Source of the DNA: Ignatzschineria sp. F8392
GTDB lineage: Bacteria; Pseudomonadota; Gammaproteobacteria; Cardiobacteriales; Wohlfahrtiimonadaceae
Direction: 5' to 3'
Length of the DNA: 64,000 nucleotides
NCBI RefSeq assembly: GCF_002252045.1
Contig: NZ_NEFF01000008.1
Location: forward strand, 1-64,000
Shown: positions 9,238 through 17,864 of the stretch, one piece after another
Layout: each line of letters begins with the position of its first letter
Numbering within the stretch: the first letter of the stretch is position 1
Notes under the pieces: model-generated
What the model saw: only the letters and a program-made list of their open reading frames with translations
Told to the model about the DNA's origin: nothing
The model's database searches: none
Translations under genes and position numbers: made by a program

Positions 9238-9311
9238 TGGAGGCTGGAGCCAGAATCGAACTGGCGTCTACGGATTTGCAATCCGCTGCATAACCATTTT
9301 GCTATCCAGCC
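9238..9311 (-). tRNA. tRNA-Cys (GCA)
   Basis: A 74-nt cloverleaf on the minus strand. The acceptor arms GGCTGGA/TCCAGCC pair, the anticodon loop reads TTGCAAA with anticodon GCA, the T-arm contains GTTCGATTC and the encoded 3' end is TCCA. It is eight bases upstream of the SRP RNA and nine bases downstream of tRNA-Gly, in one likely transcript. Confidence 0.95.
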
Positions 9312-9319
9312 TATATATT

Positions 9320-9395
<76 letters not shown>

Positions 9396-9411
9396 TTAAG
9401 TGAAGATATGT

Positions 9412-9439
9412 ATTATATCGATTATTTTACTTCAGTCAA
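9412..9439 (-). promoter_or_regulatory. Sigma70 promoter of the tRNA-Gly/tRNA-Cys/ffs unit
   Basis: On the minus strand TTGACT (9439-9434) and TATAAT (9417-9412) are separated by 16 bases, close to the sigma70 consensus, and end about 16 bases before the first base of tRNA-Gly. Confidence 0.8.
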
Positions 9440-9543
9440 ATATTAGATCAACAATTAAGCAACATTCTCTATTTTATCTATCAGTGATTTGCATTATCAC
9501 TGCAATACAACTCTATTAGATCTAACAACATACTAAAAAAGAG

Positions 9544-9846
9544 TTATGAAAAGAGTTCTTTAACCTGATATAACTCGAGCAATTGTACTAAATTTTCAGG
9601 AATAGAGTCAATCGTTAAATCCGATGAAAAACGTTTAGCTTCTACTAGCAATGCAATCAAAGCGCTATCACACTCTTCAACTTCCGCTAGATCAATTATC
9701 TTAGGGGGATTAGCCTCCCACTCTCTCCTTAGGCGTAGCCACTCATCAGGAATCGTAAACTTATCAAAGCATCCCTTAAATCGATATCGTTGCCCTTCAT
9801 TCACAATCTCTATTAATCTACTTTTCATCTTTTCCTCTATTGGCAC
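9544..9846 (-). CDS. mlaB: STAS-domain protein, MlaB-like
   Basis: A 100-residue cytosolic STAS-domain protein. It shows the central PPKIIDLAEVEECDSALIALLVEAKRF strand-loop-helix typical of STAS folds, where a Ser/Asp-Ser loop precedes the main helix. In Escherichia coli MlaB binds the MlaF ATPase of the MlaFEDB lipid transporter. Its position directly after mlaC on the same strand supports MlaB, but mlaF, mlaE and mlaD are not here and a terminator separates it from mlaC. A generic anti-anti-sigma-like role cannot be excluded. Confidence 0.7.
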   Translation of the reverse strand: MPIEEKMKSRLIEIVNEGQRYRFKGCFDKFTIPDEWLRLRREWEANPPKIIDLAEVEECDSALIALLVEAKRFSSDLTIDSIPENLVQLLELYQVKELFS

Positions 9847-9855
9847 AATGCTTCA

Positions 9856-9891
9856 ATAAAAAATAGGCGGTTAAATTTAGTCACCGCCTAC
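9856..9891 (-). terminator. Terminator between mlaC and mlaB
   Basis: Read on the minus strand, GGCGGT and ACCGCC pair around an 11-base loop and are followed by TATTTTTTAT. It lies inside the mlaC-mlaB spacer, so mlaB expression would depend on readthrough or its own promoter. Confidence 0.75.
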
Positions 9892-9946
9892 TCAATATAT
9901 CTACCTTTATAACAGGCTATCTCATAAGTAATAGTGATCAGTCACA

Positions 9947-10558
9947 CTACTTATTTTTCTGTTTTAAGACATTGATCATTCCATCAATACCATTTCTAGA
10001 GACGAGCTCTCTAATCTCAGAACGATAATTCGCCACAATACTGACGCCTTCAACAGAGACATCGTAAACCATCCAACGTTTACCCGCTTTTATCATAGAG
10101 TAGTTGATCGCAATGGGAGGACGATCTTTAGAGATAATCTCTGAGCGAACAGTCACCTCATCGCCCTTTGCCGCATTAGGTGGAAGTGGCAATACCTTTA
10201 ATTGCTCATCAGAATAATCGAGTAAGACGCCGGCATAAGTATTGATTAAGAGTCGTTGGAATTCATTTGTAAACGCTGTTCTCTGTGCTGGCGTTGCTTC
10301 TCTCCAAGAACGACCCATCACCCATTGCGAGATTGTTCCAAAATCGAAGCGAGGAACTAAGATCTTCTCAACAATGCCATAGACCTTATTGGGATCTTTC
10401 TTCAATGTTGCACGCTCTGCTTTTAATGTCTTAAAGAGCTGATCAGATGTATTTTGAATAACACTTATCGGATCTTCTTGCGCATTTGCTGTCTGAAAAA
10501 AAGAGAGCAATGTCACAAAAAAACCAAACATTATGATCTTTTTAAAGCTATATTTCAT
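9947..10558 (-). CDS. mlaC: Phospholipid-binding protein MlaC (Ttg2D)
   Basis: A 203-residue periplasmic lipid shuttle of the Mla outer-membrane asymmetry system, formerly called toluene tolerance protein Ttg2D. A Sec signal peptide ends at about residue 26 (TANA-QE). The family segments PRFDFGTISQWVMGRSWREATPAQR and FQRLLINTYAGVL are clear, as is the C-terminal WMVYDVSVEGVSIVANYRSEI. It moves phospholipid between the OmpC-MlaA complex and the MlaFEDB permease. Here it is separated from mlaFED and is flanked by murB and mlaB. Confidence 0.92.
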   Translation of the reverse strand: MKYSFKKIIMFGFFVTLLSFFQTANAQEDPISVIQNTSDQLFKTLKAERATLKKDPNKVYGIVEKILVPRFDFGTISQWVMGRSWREATPAQRTAFTNEFQRLLINTYAGVLLDYSDEQLKVLPLPPNAAKGDEVTVRSEIISKDRPPIAINYSMIKAGKRWMVYDVSVEGVSIVANYRSEIRELVSRNGIDGMINVLKQKNK

Positions 10559-10615
10559 TCTACGTCCTATATAAAACTAATTAATGAGCTAATTATACCG
10601 CCTTAAGGCTAAAAA

Positions 10616-11644
10616 CTACAATATTAAAGGCTCTGGCTCAAGCATAACCCCGAACTTATCAAATACCCCTGCTTGTACTTTAAGCGCATGACTCCATAGT
10701 GTTTTTCCATCATTACATCCCATATTCACAAGAACGAGCGCTTGCTTCTCATACATCCCTACACCATCTTCGTAAAGACCCTTATATCCGCTTAACTCAA
10801 TCAACTGTCCTGCTGCGAGCTTATAAAAACCCTGTTGATCAGGATAAGTAACGAGATTTGGATATTTCGATTTTATTCTCTGAAGTTCTGCCTCTGTAAC
10901 AATAGGATTTTTAAAAAAACTGCCGGCATTACCGATAATATTTGGATCAGGAAGTTTGCTAGAACGAACAGCAATGACTGCGTTCATCACATCACTCATC
11001 GAAAGGTTTTCAAGATCTTCCCCCTTAGCGTCAAAATACTCTTGAAGCGCTCGATAGGAGATCTTCGGCTGCATCTTTTTCAAAAGCCTAAAAGACACTG
11101 ACAGTATGAGATATCTCCCCTTCTCTTGTTTGAAAAGGCTATCGCGATAGGCAAAACCACAAGCTTTATTGTCGAGTCTTTTGATCTTATCTTCATGAAA
11201 ATCATAGACCTCTACTTCTGTAATAAAGTCTTTAACCTCGGCACCATAAGCGCCGATATTCTGTACTGGTGCCGCTCCTACCTTTCCTGGAATCAATGAC
11301 AGATACTCTAACCCTAAATATCTTCTGCGGTTCATCTGTAGCACAAATGCATGCCACTCCTCTCCTGCCATCGCTTTCACAACAACAGAGTCAGCACATT
11401 CTTCCATTACCTCGATTCCTAGCAGTCGGTTTAAGATTACAGTCCCCAAAAAATCCTTAGTAAAGAGAATATTACTCCCGCCTCCCAATATTAGATGCGG
11501 TTTTGGTAGATGCTTTAAAAGGGGAAGAAGAGTTAAATTATCTAACGAGAAGAGATATCGACTCTTAACAAGAACACCAAAAGTATTCAACTTTTCTAAT
11601 GAAGCATTTTCCTGAATATTTTTAATTTGCGTTATCTGCTGCAT
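10616..11644 (-). CDS. murB: UDP-N-acetylenolpyruvoylglucosamine reductase
   Basis: A 342-residue cytosolic FAD enzyme that reduces UDP-GlcNAc-enolpyruvate to UDP-MurNAc in peptidoglycan synthesis. The FAD-binding motif LGGGSNILF is near residue 54 and the substrate region LSLIPGKVGAAPVQNIGAYGAEV near 120. The catalytic serine lies in GNAGSFFKNPIV near residue 240. The extra C-terminal domain and the Tyr loop place it with type I (E. coli-like) MurB. It is transcribed in the same direction as ppiD upstream but separated from it by a terminator. Confidence 0.96.
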   Translation of the reverse strand: MQQITQIKNIQENASLEKLNTFGVLVKSRYLFSLDNLTLLPLLKHLPKPHLILGGGSNILFTKDFLGTVILNRLLGIEVMEECADSVVVKAMAGEEWHAFVLQMNRRRYLGLEYLSLIPGKVGAAPVQNIGAYGAEVKDFITEVEVYDFHEDKIKRLDNKACGFAYRDSLFKQEKGRYLILSVSFRLLKKMQPKISYRALQEYFDAKGEDLENLSMSDVMNAVIAVRSSKLPDPNIIGNAGSFFKNPIVTEAELQRIKSKYPNLVTYPDQQGFYKLAAGQLIELSGYKGLYEDGVGMYEKQALVLVNMGCNDGKTLWSHALKVQAGVFDKFGVMLEPEPLIL

Positions 11645-11689
11645 ACATGCCTACCGTAAACCATCCACATCTAATAAATCTCTTTTTGA

Positions 11690-11722
11690 TAAAAAAAGAG
11701 AGGTTGATATTACTATCAACCT
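11690..11722 (-). terminator. Terminator of ppiD
   Basis: A perfect 9-bp hairpin AGGTTGATA-GTAA-TATCAACCT on the minus strand is followed by CTCTTTTTTT, 44 bases after the ppiD stop codon. Confidence 0.88.
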
Positions 11723-11765
11723 ACCCCTTCATTCATCAACCCACGTACTTGATCTACTCACTGAT

Positions 11766-13673
11766 CTACTCAAAAAAACTATTGTTGTAGATCTTGATAT
11801 TACTATTATTTAGAAGGTATTGTTGAAATGCGCGATACTCATAACTCGCTTCAATACCTTGTAGATACTCTCTAATCTGCATCTGTTCATCATCAGAAAA
11901 ATCATCCATTGAACCTTTAGCGATATTATTGATAGCTACAACAACAATATGTCCATCCACATCCTCAACAACATAAGCGGGTTTTCCCTCTTCCAGTGCC
12001 GGCACTTTTTGAAACCCTTTAGATACCGCATGCTGCTCTACAGGCTTTGAAAGCTGCCCAATTGAAGAGATAGAGAGATCATTATATTGGTTATAAGCAA
12101 ATCCTAACTGCTCAATATCATTACGAAAACTCTGCTGATCCCCTGCTTCTAACATCGCAGACACCTGATTCTGAATACTCTTTTTAGCGGTCTCTTGAGC
12201 AAGTTCTGCTTTTATCTCATCAAAACTCTCCTCTAAGCTCTTAGGTCGACTCGCCTCCTGCTCTGCAATACGTACAATCATTGCATGATTAGGCTGATCA
12301 TTATAAGCAAAAGGCAATGAATTACGATGATTCTCCATCACATCATAACTACTAACAGCACTCCAAACCGTTGGATTAGCGAGCAATCCTTCTTGTTTAT
12401 CCAGATCTAACCAATCACTCTCTTTCAACTCAACACCTAAATCTTGAGCAATCTCACTTAAGGACTCAGTATAAGTTTCAGCCAACTCCTGCAGCCGCAT
12501 CTCTTGCTCTAAATAACGATCAACTTGAGCCTTCTCTTTTAAAGAGCGCTTTGCTGCCTCTACCAAATCATCTTGACTACTATAAGGAGAGCTGACATTT
12601 AGCAAGTGGATCATATGCACTTCACCATCGGTAATAACCGGCGCTGAAATAGGTTGCTCCATCGTCAATGAAAATAATGCGTCGTCAAATATAGGAATGC
12701 CGGCAACACCATATTTAAAGTTTCCATTCTTATTGTAATAAGCATTATCTAGGGCCTTAATCTGCTCTTTTGCCTGCTCAAAAGTGAGGTCTCCGGCATC
12801 AATTTTTGCTTTTAATTCAGATAGCAACGCAATTGCCTCTTCCTTTTCTGCTTCCGATGTATATTCAATTGTAAATTGTTCAGAGAGTCGTTGCTCATTG
12901 GCTTTTTGTAAACGCTCAACTTCAGCTGCAACCGCATCATCACTTAGATCTACCGATGAGAGTGATATCGATTCGGGCAGTAACTCGATATATTGCAATT
13001 TAATACGATTAGGCGTTACATATTTATCAGAGTGTGACTCATAATGCTTAGAGATCGCATCATCTGAAACAGCTACACTTTCTAAATCTTGCAAGTAATT
13101 ATAACTTGCGACTTCAAGATCTCGTGTTTGCCCTGCAAACTCTATCTGCTCAATTAAAGATTTCTCCGGAATAAAGACACTATTGACTAACGCCTCTCTT
13201 ACCACTTTCTCTTGAACATCTCTCCTAACCGCTTCTTCAAAACTCTCAATATTGTATCCTGCATAAAAGAGTGCAGTCTTATAGGTTTCCTGATCAAACA
13301 CCCCATCTTTTTGGAAGGCGGGAATGGAGATAATCTCCTCTGCCACAGACTTATCAGAAGCTCTTATGCCCCATTTTTTAATTTGTGCATCCATTGCCCT
13401 ACGTTGCAAAAGATCTTGTCGGGCAATTAAGCGATATTGGCGCTGTAATTCGTCTGACAAATCCATATTTTGAGCATTAGCATTTAATAGTTGCTGATAT
13501 TGCGCCTCAACCTCTTGTAAAGAGATCTTCTCTCCATCAACTGTTGCAACAGTATCCGCACTAGGACCGCTAAATATCTGCGTCCCACCTATCCCTGCAA
13601 GAGAGATAGCTACCCCTCCTAATAACACTTTTGCCCACACACTATTTGCACGGTCTCTGATGAATTGCATCAT
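11766..13673 (-). CDS. ppiD: Periplasmic chaperone PpiD
   Basis: A 635-residue membrane-anchored periplasmic chaperone at the Sec translocon. It begins MMQFIRDRANSVWAKVLLG with one N-terminal transmembrane helix (about 13-31). The SurA_N-like chaperone region follows (TVDGEKISLQEVEAQYQQLLNA through EIISIPAFQKDGVFDQETY). The middle of the protein contains a degenerate PpiC parvulin fold (near residue 250-365, GNFKYG..PIFDDALFSL), and a long C-terminal helical region completes it. Length matches E. coli PpiD (about 623). It stands alone between terminators. Confidence 0.92.
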   Translation of the reverse strand: MMQFIRDRANSVWAKVLLGGVAISLAGIGGTQIFSGPSADTVATVDGEKISLQEVEAQYQQLLNANAQNMDLSDELQRQYRLIARQDLLQRRAMDAQIKKWGIRASDKSVAEEIISIPAFQKDGVFDQETYKTALFYAGYNIESFEEAVRRDVQEKVVREALVNSVFIPEKSLIEQIEFAGQTRDLEVASYNYLQDLESVAVSDDAISKHYESHSDKYVTPNRIKLQYIELLPESISLSSVDLSDDAVAAEVERLQKANEQRLSEQFTIEYTSEAEKEEAIALLSELKAKIDAGDLTFEQAKEQIKALDNAYYNKNGNFKYGVAGIPIFDDALFSLTMEQPISAPVITDGEVHMIHLLNVSSPYSSQDDLVEAAKRSLKEKAQVDRYLEQEMRLQELAETYTESLSEIAQDLGVELKESDWLDLDKQEGLLANPTVWSAVSSYDVMENHRNSLPFAYNDQPNHAMIVRIAEQEASRPKSLEESFDEIKAELAQETAKKSIQNQVSAMLEAGDQQSFRNDIEQLGFAYNQYNDLSISSIGQLSKPVEQHAVSKGFQKVPALEEGKPAYVVEDVDGHIVVVAINNIAKGSMDDFSDDEQMQIREYLQGIEASYEYRAFQQYLLNNSNIKIYNNSFFE

Positions 13674-13927
13674 AATTAAAAATCACCTTTATTATTTGAA
13701 TTATTGGCCAATCAATATCTCGATATCTTTGCCAATCCAACTGTGAACCCAAAAAACTCAAACTCTCAATCTCTCAATCTTAATGAACAGTTAGGTGTCC
13801 ATATTATTAAAGCTCAACTCTTTGATTCCACCGCTCTGATAAAGACTCTTTAAAGCTTTATCAAAAATGAATGGGGAAATTATACCTACAAGCAAGCATT
13901 TAATAAATAACTCATTTATAAGCTATA

Positions 13928-13963
13928 CGAATATAAGCTATACAAACTATAGCCCTATATTCG
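13928..13963. repeat. Imperfect inverted repeat after the ArnT-like gene
   Basis: The arms CGAATATA and TATATTCG enclose a second pair GCTATA/TATAGC. It begins a few bases after the gene's stop codon on the minus strand. There is no T-tract, so it is more likely an mRNA 3' stabilising hairpin than a Rho-independent terminator. Confidence 0.5.
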
Positions 13964-13969
13964 GGATCC

Positions 13970-15592
13970 CTATTCCAATAGTCCACCTCCTTTCGGTAAG
14001 GTTTTCAACCAAAGATCAAGATCCCCTGCTTTTACAATCATTAAGTAACGCCCTCTAAAGGGCTGCCAATACTCAACCATCTCATCTAACAGCTCCTCTT
14101 TACCCTCAAGATATAATATAACTCTAGAGCGAGGATCTTCCTCAATAAGAGTCGCAAGATCATCCATTGTTCCTAACTCAACAATAGGCTCTTGAAGCTT
14201 CCCAACAAAATGGAGATGACCGCGATATCCAGAGAGATGTGCGACCTTAACCCCTTTTGACTGATACCAGGAGACTCGCTCACCTGCTGGTGTTAAATCA
14301 TAAAAGTCTGTAGCGACTCTCACAACCCCAAAATTAATAGCTAGCGTTAATGCAACACTCATCAAGGCTAAGGTCATAACTCTGGTATTAGCAGCATTAA
14401 AAAAGAGCGTAATACTAAAGAGAATAAGCCCGGCACCCCAGAATGGAGATACCTGTCCCACCCAATCTGGCAACCCCCAATAAGAATAGCTTTGAGGGAT
14501 CAAAATCAATAACCCCCCAACGATCGACATGACTAGAGTAATAAGAACAACATCTTTTTTACGACTTATCCCCTGTCGATAGATACGCGCAATAATAAGA
14601 CCAAAAGCGGGATAGAGAGGTAAGAGTGCATCAAGAGAGGTTAGACTCAAAATACCTAATATAACAATCAGATAAAGAAACCAAACAATCACAAAATTGA
14701 GTGATTCATCACGCTCTGCACTCTTAAAGAGCTGATATATTCTTAACCAAAAAAGCCAAGGAAAAAGAATAATAATAAGATTGAGCAGATAGACATAAAA
14801 TGGCGGGGTATTACTCAACGCCCCAATTAAAGACTTCAACCCTATTGCATCAAAGAGTGAAAAGCCTAGCAAACTAGCACTAAAATATGCCCATATAAGA
14901 AAGAGAGAGAGCGCTACTACAGTCGATACAAGTCCATAAAGATAGATCTGAGACCACCGCTTATTAGCCCAATAAGGAGAGAGAAAGATGATGGGAGCGG
15001 TCACTAAAAGAAAGATCAATCCCGATGAAAACAACCCTAAAGTGAGAGAGATTGTAAAACCAATCCACCAAACTTTTTGATCAAAGCGCCAAACTCTAAT
15101 CAAAAAATTCATCGTTAACATCAGATAGAAAGTGAAATAGAGATACTCAACATTAGCTGTCGCAAAAAGGGTCCAGACTAAACTACCTATCAATACTAAA
15201 GGCGCATTCGCCCTAACCTCTCTTCTATCAGGCCATAACTGATAAGCGGCCCAAGCGGTCAAAAAGAGAGTTGACAAACTAAAGAGCGTAGCTAAAAAGC
15301 GAAGTATAAACTCCGACACACCGAAAAATTGCCAGCCACCTAAGGCTAACCAGTAATTAAGTGGGAAAAGAGCATGCTGATATTCTCTATTGATAATGGG
15401 GTAGAGCCAATCCCCAGATTGATACATCTCCCATACAACACCAGAAAAGAGCGTTTCTTGAAATGGGATTAGAGGTCTTGAAAACCATGTTGCAAATATA
15501 AGGATTAGCCAGATACTAATCCATATAAATGCGTAGCGACGAGTCGTGAACTCTTGTCGTAAAAAAATTATTTCTCTCTGCATTGAGCACAA
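13970..15592 (-). CDS. ArnT-like GT39/GT83 membrane glycosyltransferase
   Basis: A 540-residue polytopic protein related to 4-amino-4-deoxy-L-arabinose transferase ArnT and protein mannosyltransferases. These enzymes move a sugar from a polyprenyl phosphate carrier onto lipid A or another periplasmic acceptor. About twelve hydrophobic helices and a short soluble C-terminal domain are visible. The segment EMYQSGDWLYPIINREYQHALFPLNYW aligns with the first periplasmic loop of ArnT. The canonical DE pair at the loop start reads QE here, and the usual EKPPL motif reads HALFPL, so activity or substrate may differ. The start overlaps the fur stop by 25 bases (an ATG nine bases further in is possible), implying translational coupling. 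Confidence 0.75.
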   Translation of the reverse strand: MCSMQREIIFLRQEFTTRRYAFIWISIWLILIFATWFSRPLIPFQETLFSGVVWEMYQSGDWLYPIINREYQHALFPLNYWLALGGWQFFGVSEFILRFLATLFSLSTLFLTAWAAYQLWPDRREVRANAPLVLIGSLVWTLFATANVEYLYFTFYLMLTMNFLIRVWRFDQKVWWIGFTISLTLGLFSSGLIFLLVTAPIIFLSPYWANKRWSQIYLYGLVSTVVALSLFLIWAYFSASLLGFSLFDAIGLKSLIGALSNTPPFYVYLLNLIIILFPWLFWLRIYQLFKSAERDESLNFVIVWFLYLIVILGILSLTSLDALLPLYPAFGLIIARIYRQGISRKKDVVLITLVMSIVGGLLILIPQSYSYWGLPDWVGQVSPFWGAGLILFSITLFFNAANTRVMTLALMSVALTLAINFGVVRVATDFYDLTPAGERVSWYQSKGVKVAHLSGYRGHLHFVGKLQEPIVELGTMDDLATLIEEDPRSRVILYLEGKEELLDEMVEYWQPFRGRYLMIVKAGDLDLWLKTLPKGGGLLE

Positions 15593-15990
15593 ATACCGTG
15601 CAAAATCGTACGAGCATCTGTCAACTCATACCCTAATTCAGCAGCAATCTGAGCCTGTTTCTCATGTATTTTTTCATGAGAAAACTCGCCAATATGCCCA
15701 CAGTTGATACAGATAATGTGATCATGCTGATCGCCATCATCAATTTCAAACATCGACTGACCACCATCAAAGAAGTGACGACGCACTAACCCCGCCTGTT
15801 CAAATTGAGTCAACACTCGATACACCGTAGCAAGGCCGACCTCTTCCCCTGAGCTACTTAACTGCATATAGATCTCTTCTGCCGTCAGATGACAAACAGG
15901 AGTTGCGGCAGCTTTCGCTAAAATATCTAAAATCTTTAGACGAGGAAGCGTTACTTTTAAACCAGCATTTTTTAACTCTGTTGAACTCAT
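15568..15990 (-). CDS. fur: Ferric uptake regulator Fur
   Basis: A 140-residue iron-responsive repressor. The N-terminal winged helix includes LKVTLPRLKILDIL and the recognition helix VGLATVYRVLTQFEQAGLV. The metal-sensing segments HHI-type are seen as DGDQHDHIICINCG. Two structural zinc pairs, C94/C97 and C134/C137, are present, the second in the C-terminal HGICAQCREK. The length is normal for Fur rather than Zur or PerR. The gene is divergent from fbp, and an ArnT-like gene overlaps its 3' end, so iron status may influence that gene through cotranscription. Confidence 0.95.
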   Translation of the reverse strand: MSSTELKNAGLKVTLPRLKILDILAKAAATPVCHLTAEEIYMQLSSSGEEVGLATVYRVLTQFEQAGLVRRHFFDGGQSMFEIDDGDQHDHIICINCGHIGEFSHEKIHEKQAQIAAELGYELTDARTILHGICAQCREK

Positions 15991-16269
15991 ATTTAGTTAT
16001 TAATCTCCATTAACTTGATTAGATGGATGATAAATTTATTTTATAATCCTTAGAATGATCAATTTCTAGATCCCCTTTCTAAGATATTAATCTAAAGGTG
16101 AGTATAACCGTAAAACATCACAATTCCAAGCATAGAAGACGCATGCTTTTTATCCCTTTCTAACAGGGCTATAAACTACACATTTACTACAAATAACTTT
16201 ATCTAATGCTCTAAAAAGGATATCATATTCACAATTTTTTATTACCTAAATCAGACTCTGGAGATTTAA

Positions 16270-17322
16270 ATGACTCACTTTGGCGTAACGCTCTCACAAT
16301 TTATTATGGAGGAGCAACGTCGCTTCCCCGAAGCTACCGGTAATTTTACCCTTCTCCTCAATGATATCGCAGTCTCCTGTAAAATGATTGCGGCAGCTGT
16401 TCAGAAAGGTCAACTAGCCAATGTTCTTGGTGCTACAGACAATGAAAACTGCCAAGGAGAAACACAACAAATTTTAGATGTTATCGCAAATGAGCTTTTC
16501 ATTAAAAATAATGCTAACCGCGGTCATGTAGCAGCAATGGCTAGTGAAGAGATGGATGATGTATTTAACATCCCAGAAAATGTACCAAGAGGAAACTATC
16601 TACTCATTTTTGACCCTCTAGATGGTTCAAGCAATATCGATATTAATGGTCCGATTGGCACTATCTTCTCCATCCTTAAAACGGACAAAAAAAATCCTAC
16701 TGAAGAAGACTTTCTCCAGGAAGGTACGAAACAAGTTTGTGCAGGATACTGTCTCTATGGCTCTGCAACAATGATGGTTTTAACAATCGGATATGGTACA
16801 CATGGGTTTACACTCGACCCGGCAATTGGCGAATTCATTCTAACCCATCCCAATATGCAAATTCCTAGCTCAACTGCCGAATATGCAATTAATCAAGCTA
16901 ACAGAAACCTTTGGGAACCGCCAATGCGCCAATACATTGATGAATGTGATCTTGGGGTTGAAGGGCCACGCAAAAAGAAATTTACAATGCGCTGGGTTGG
17001 GGCAATGGTGATGGATATTCACCGTTTAATTCAACGCGGTGGTCTCTTTGCTTATCCTATGGATAGCTCACTTACCGAGAAAGGTGGGCGCCTACGCTTA
17101 ATGTATGAAGCAAATCCAATGGCTTTTCTTGTAGAGCAAGCTGGAGGCATCGCATCAACAGGATATGAGCGCATCTTAGACCTAGCCCCTGAAAAATTAC
17201 ACCAACGTGTGCCAGTTATTATGGGATCAACCGATGAGATGAAAATTATTCTTGATAACCATAAAGCTTTTGCTAAAGAGGCAGGAAAAGAGTTCACCCA
17301 TCAATGTAAAAGCTATACTTAA
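16270..17322 (+). CDS. fbp: Fructose-1,6-bisphosphatase, class I
   Basis: A 350-residue cytosolic gluconeogenic phosphatase that hydrolyses fructose 1,6-bisphosphate. The metal and phosphate site LLIFDPLDGSSNIDINGPIGTIF lies near residue 115 and the upstream catalytic ASEEMD near 95. The substrate segments RWVGAMVMDIHR and GRLRLMYEANPMAFLVEQAGG are intact. It is the class I fold of E. coli Fbp. The gene is monocistronic and followed by a strong terminator. A gluconeogenic enzyme next to transporters for organic acids suits an organism living on acids and amino acids. Confidence 0.96.
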   Translation: MTHFGVTLSQFIMEEQRRFPEATGNFTLLLNDIAVSCKMIAAAVQKGQLANVLGATDNENCQGETQQILDVIANELFIKNNANRGHVAAMASEEMDDVFNIPENVPRGNYLLIFDPLDGSSNIDINGPIGTIFSILKTDKKNPTEEDFLQEGTKQVCAGYCLYGSATMMVLTIGYGTHGFTLDPAIGEFILTHPNMQIPSSTAEYAINQANRNLWEPPMRQYIDECDLGVEGPRKKKFTMRWVGAMVMDIHRLIQRGGLFAYPMDSSLTEKGGRLRLMYEANPMAFLVEQAGGIASTGYERILDLAPEKLHQRVPVIMGSTDEMKIILDNHKAFAKEAGKEFTHQCKSYT

Positions 17323-17381
17323 CTGCCCACATTTAACTCAACTCTCTAGGTTCACAGCTTCATAGCTTTAGTTGAACCATC

Positions 17382-17419
17382 AAAAACGCTGACATCCAAC
17401 AATTTGTCAGCGTTTTTTT
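17382..17419 (+). terminator. Terminator of fbp
   Basis: AAAAACGCTGACA and TGTCAGCGTTTTT form a 13-bp stem with a 10-base loop and a T7 tail. Confidence 0.93.
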
Positions 17420-17480
17420 ATATTGATCCCCTTCGTCACACCCTTTCCTACAACTCTCAAGTAAAAATTCAACTACTTTT

Positions 17481-17528
17481 TTCAAATAGGATTTCAAATA
17501 AGACCTCAAATAAGGCTTCAAATAAAAA
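17481..17528. repeat. Short tandem repeat, 12 bp x 4
   Basis: Four degenerate copies of the form TTCAAATARGRN in the fbp-TRAP spacer; each keeps a TCAAATA core. Confidence 0.75.
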
Positions 17529-17765
17529 CACCAAACAAAAACCAAAAGGCATCAATACCTTCTCTTCTCGATAGATCAAAAAAGAAGAAAAGAGCAAGAA
17601 ATCAGACCGATACCGAATCCTCAATCGGAAGGTTTCTTCATAGCACCATCACCAAAGTAATTGATCATAATCAGCAGAAACAAGAGAAGTGTCTAGATCC
17701 GCAATATATCGACTATTTAAGAAATTTTGCAAAATTTAGAATATACAGTACATTAACTGATGCCT

Positions 17766-17785
17766 CTGTTACTTGCATGTAACAG
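17766..17785. promoter_or_regulatory. Candidate operator 1 of the TRAP locus
   Basis: A perfect inverted repeat CTGTTAC-N6-GTAACAG, 80 bases before the small permease gene and just after a possible promoter. The 7-6-7 symmetry is typical of dimeric repressors. The regulator is not identified and none is encoded beside it. Confidence 0.6.
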
Positions 17786-17800
17786 CGCGCATGGCAAAGG

Positions 17801-17820
17801 CTTTTAGTTTTACCTAAAAG
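17801..17820. promoter_or_regulatory. Candidate operator 2 of the TRAP locus
   Basis: A second perfect inverted repeat CTTTTAG-N6-CTAAAAG with the same 7-6-7 spacing, its centre 35 bp from that of the first. The arm sequence differs from the first, so it could instead be a leader hairpin. Confidence 0.45.
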
Positions 17821-17864
17821 TATCAACTTTTATCTCAAGCAAAACATATAAACGGTTTTAAACC

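Larger units (their letters stand above)
17420..17864. other. Intergenic region upstream of the TRAP locus
   Basis: No gene is supported. It contains a 12-bp tandem repeat (17481-17528), a possible promoter TTGCAA (17727) / TACATT (17749) with 16-base spacing, and two inverted repeats of identical 7-6-7 geometry just downstream of that promoter. Confidence 0.5.

Noticed and set aside
17360-17545. 61-residue minus-strand frame with YLKS repeats
   Set aside because: It overlaps the fbp terminator and the 12-bp array and has no coding support.
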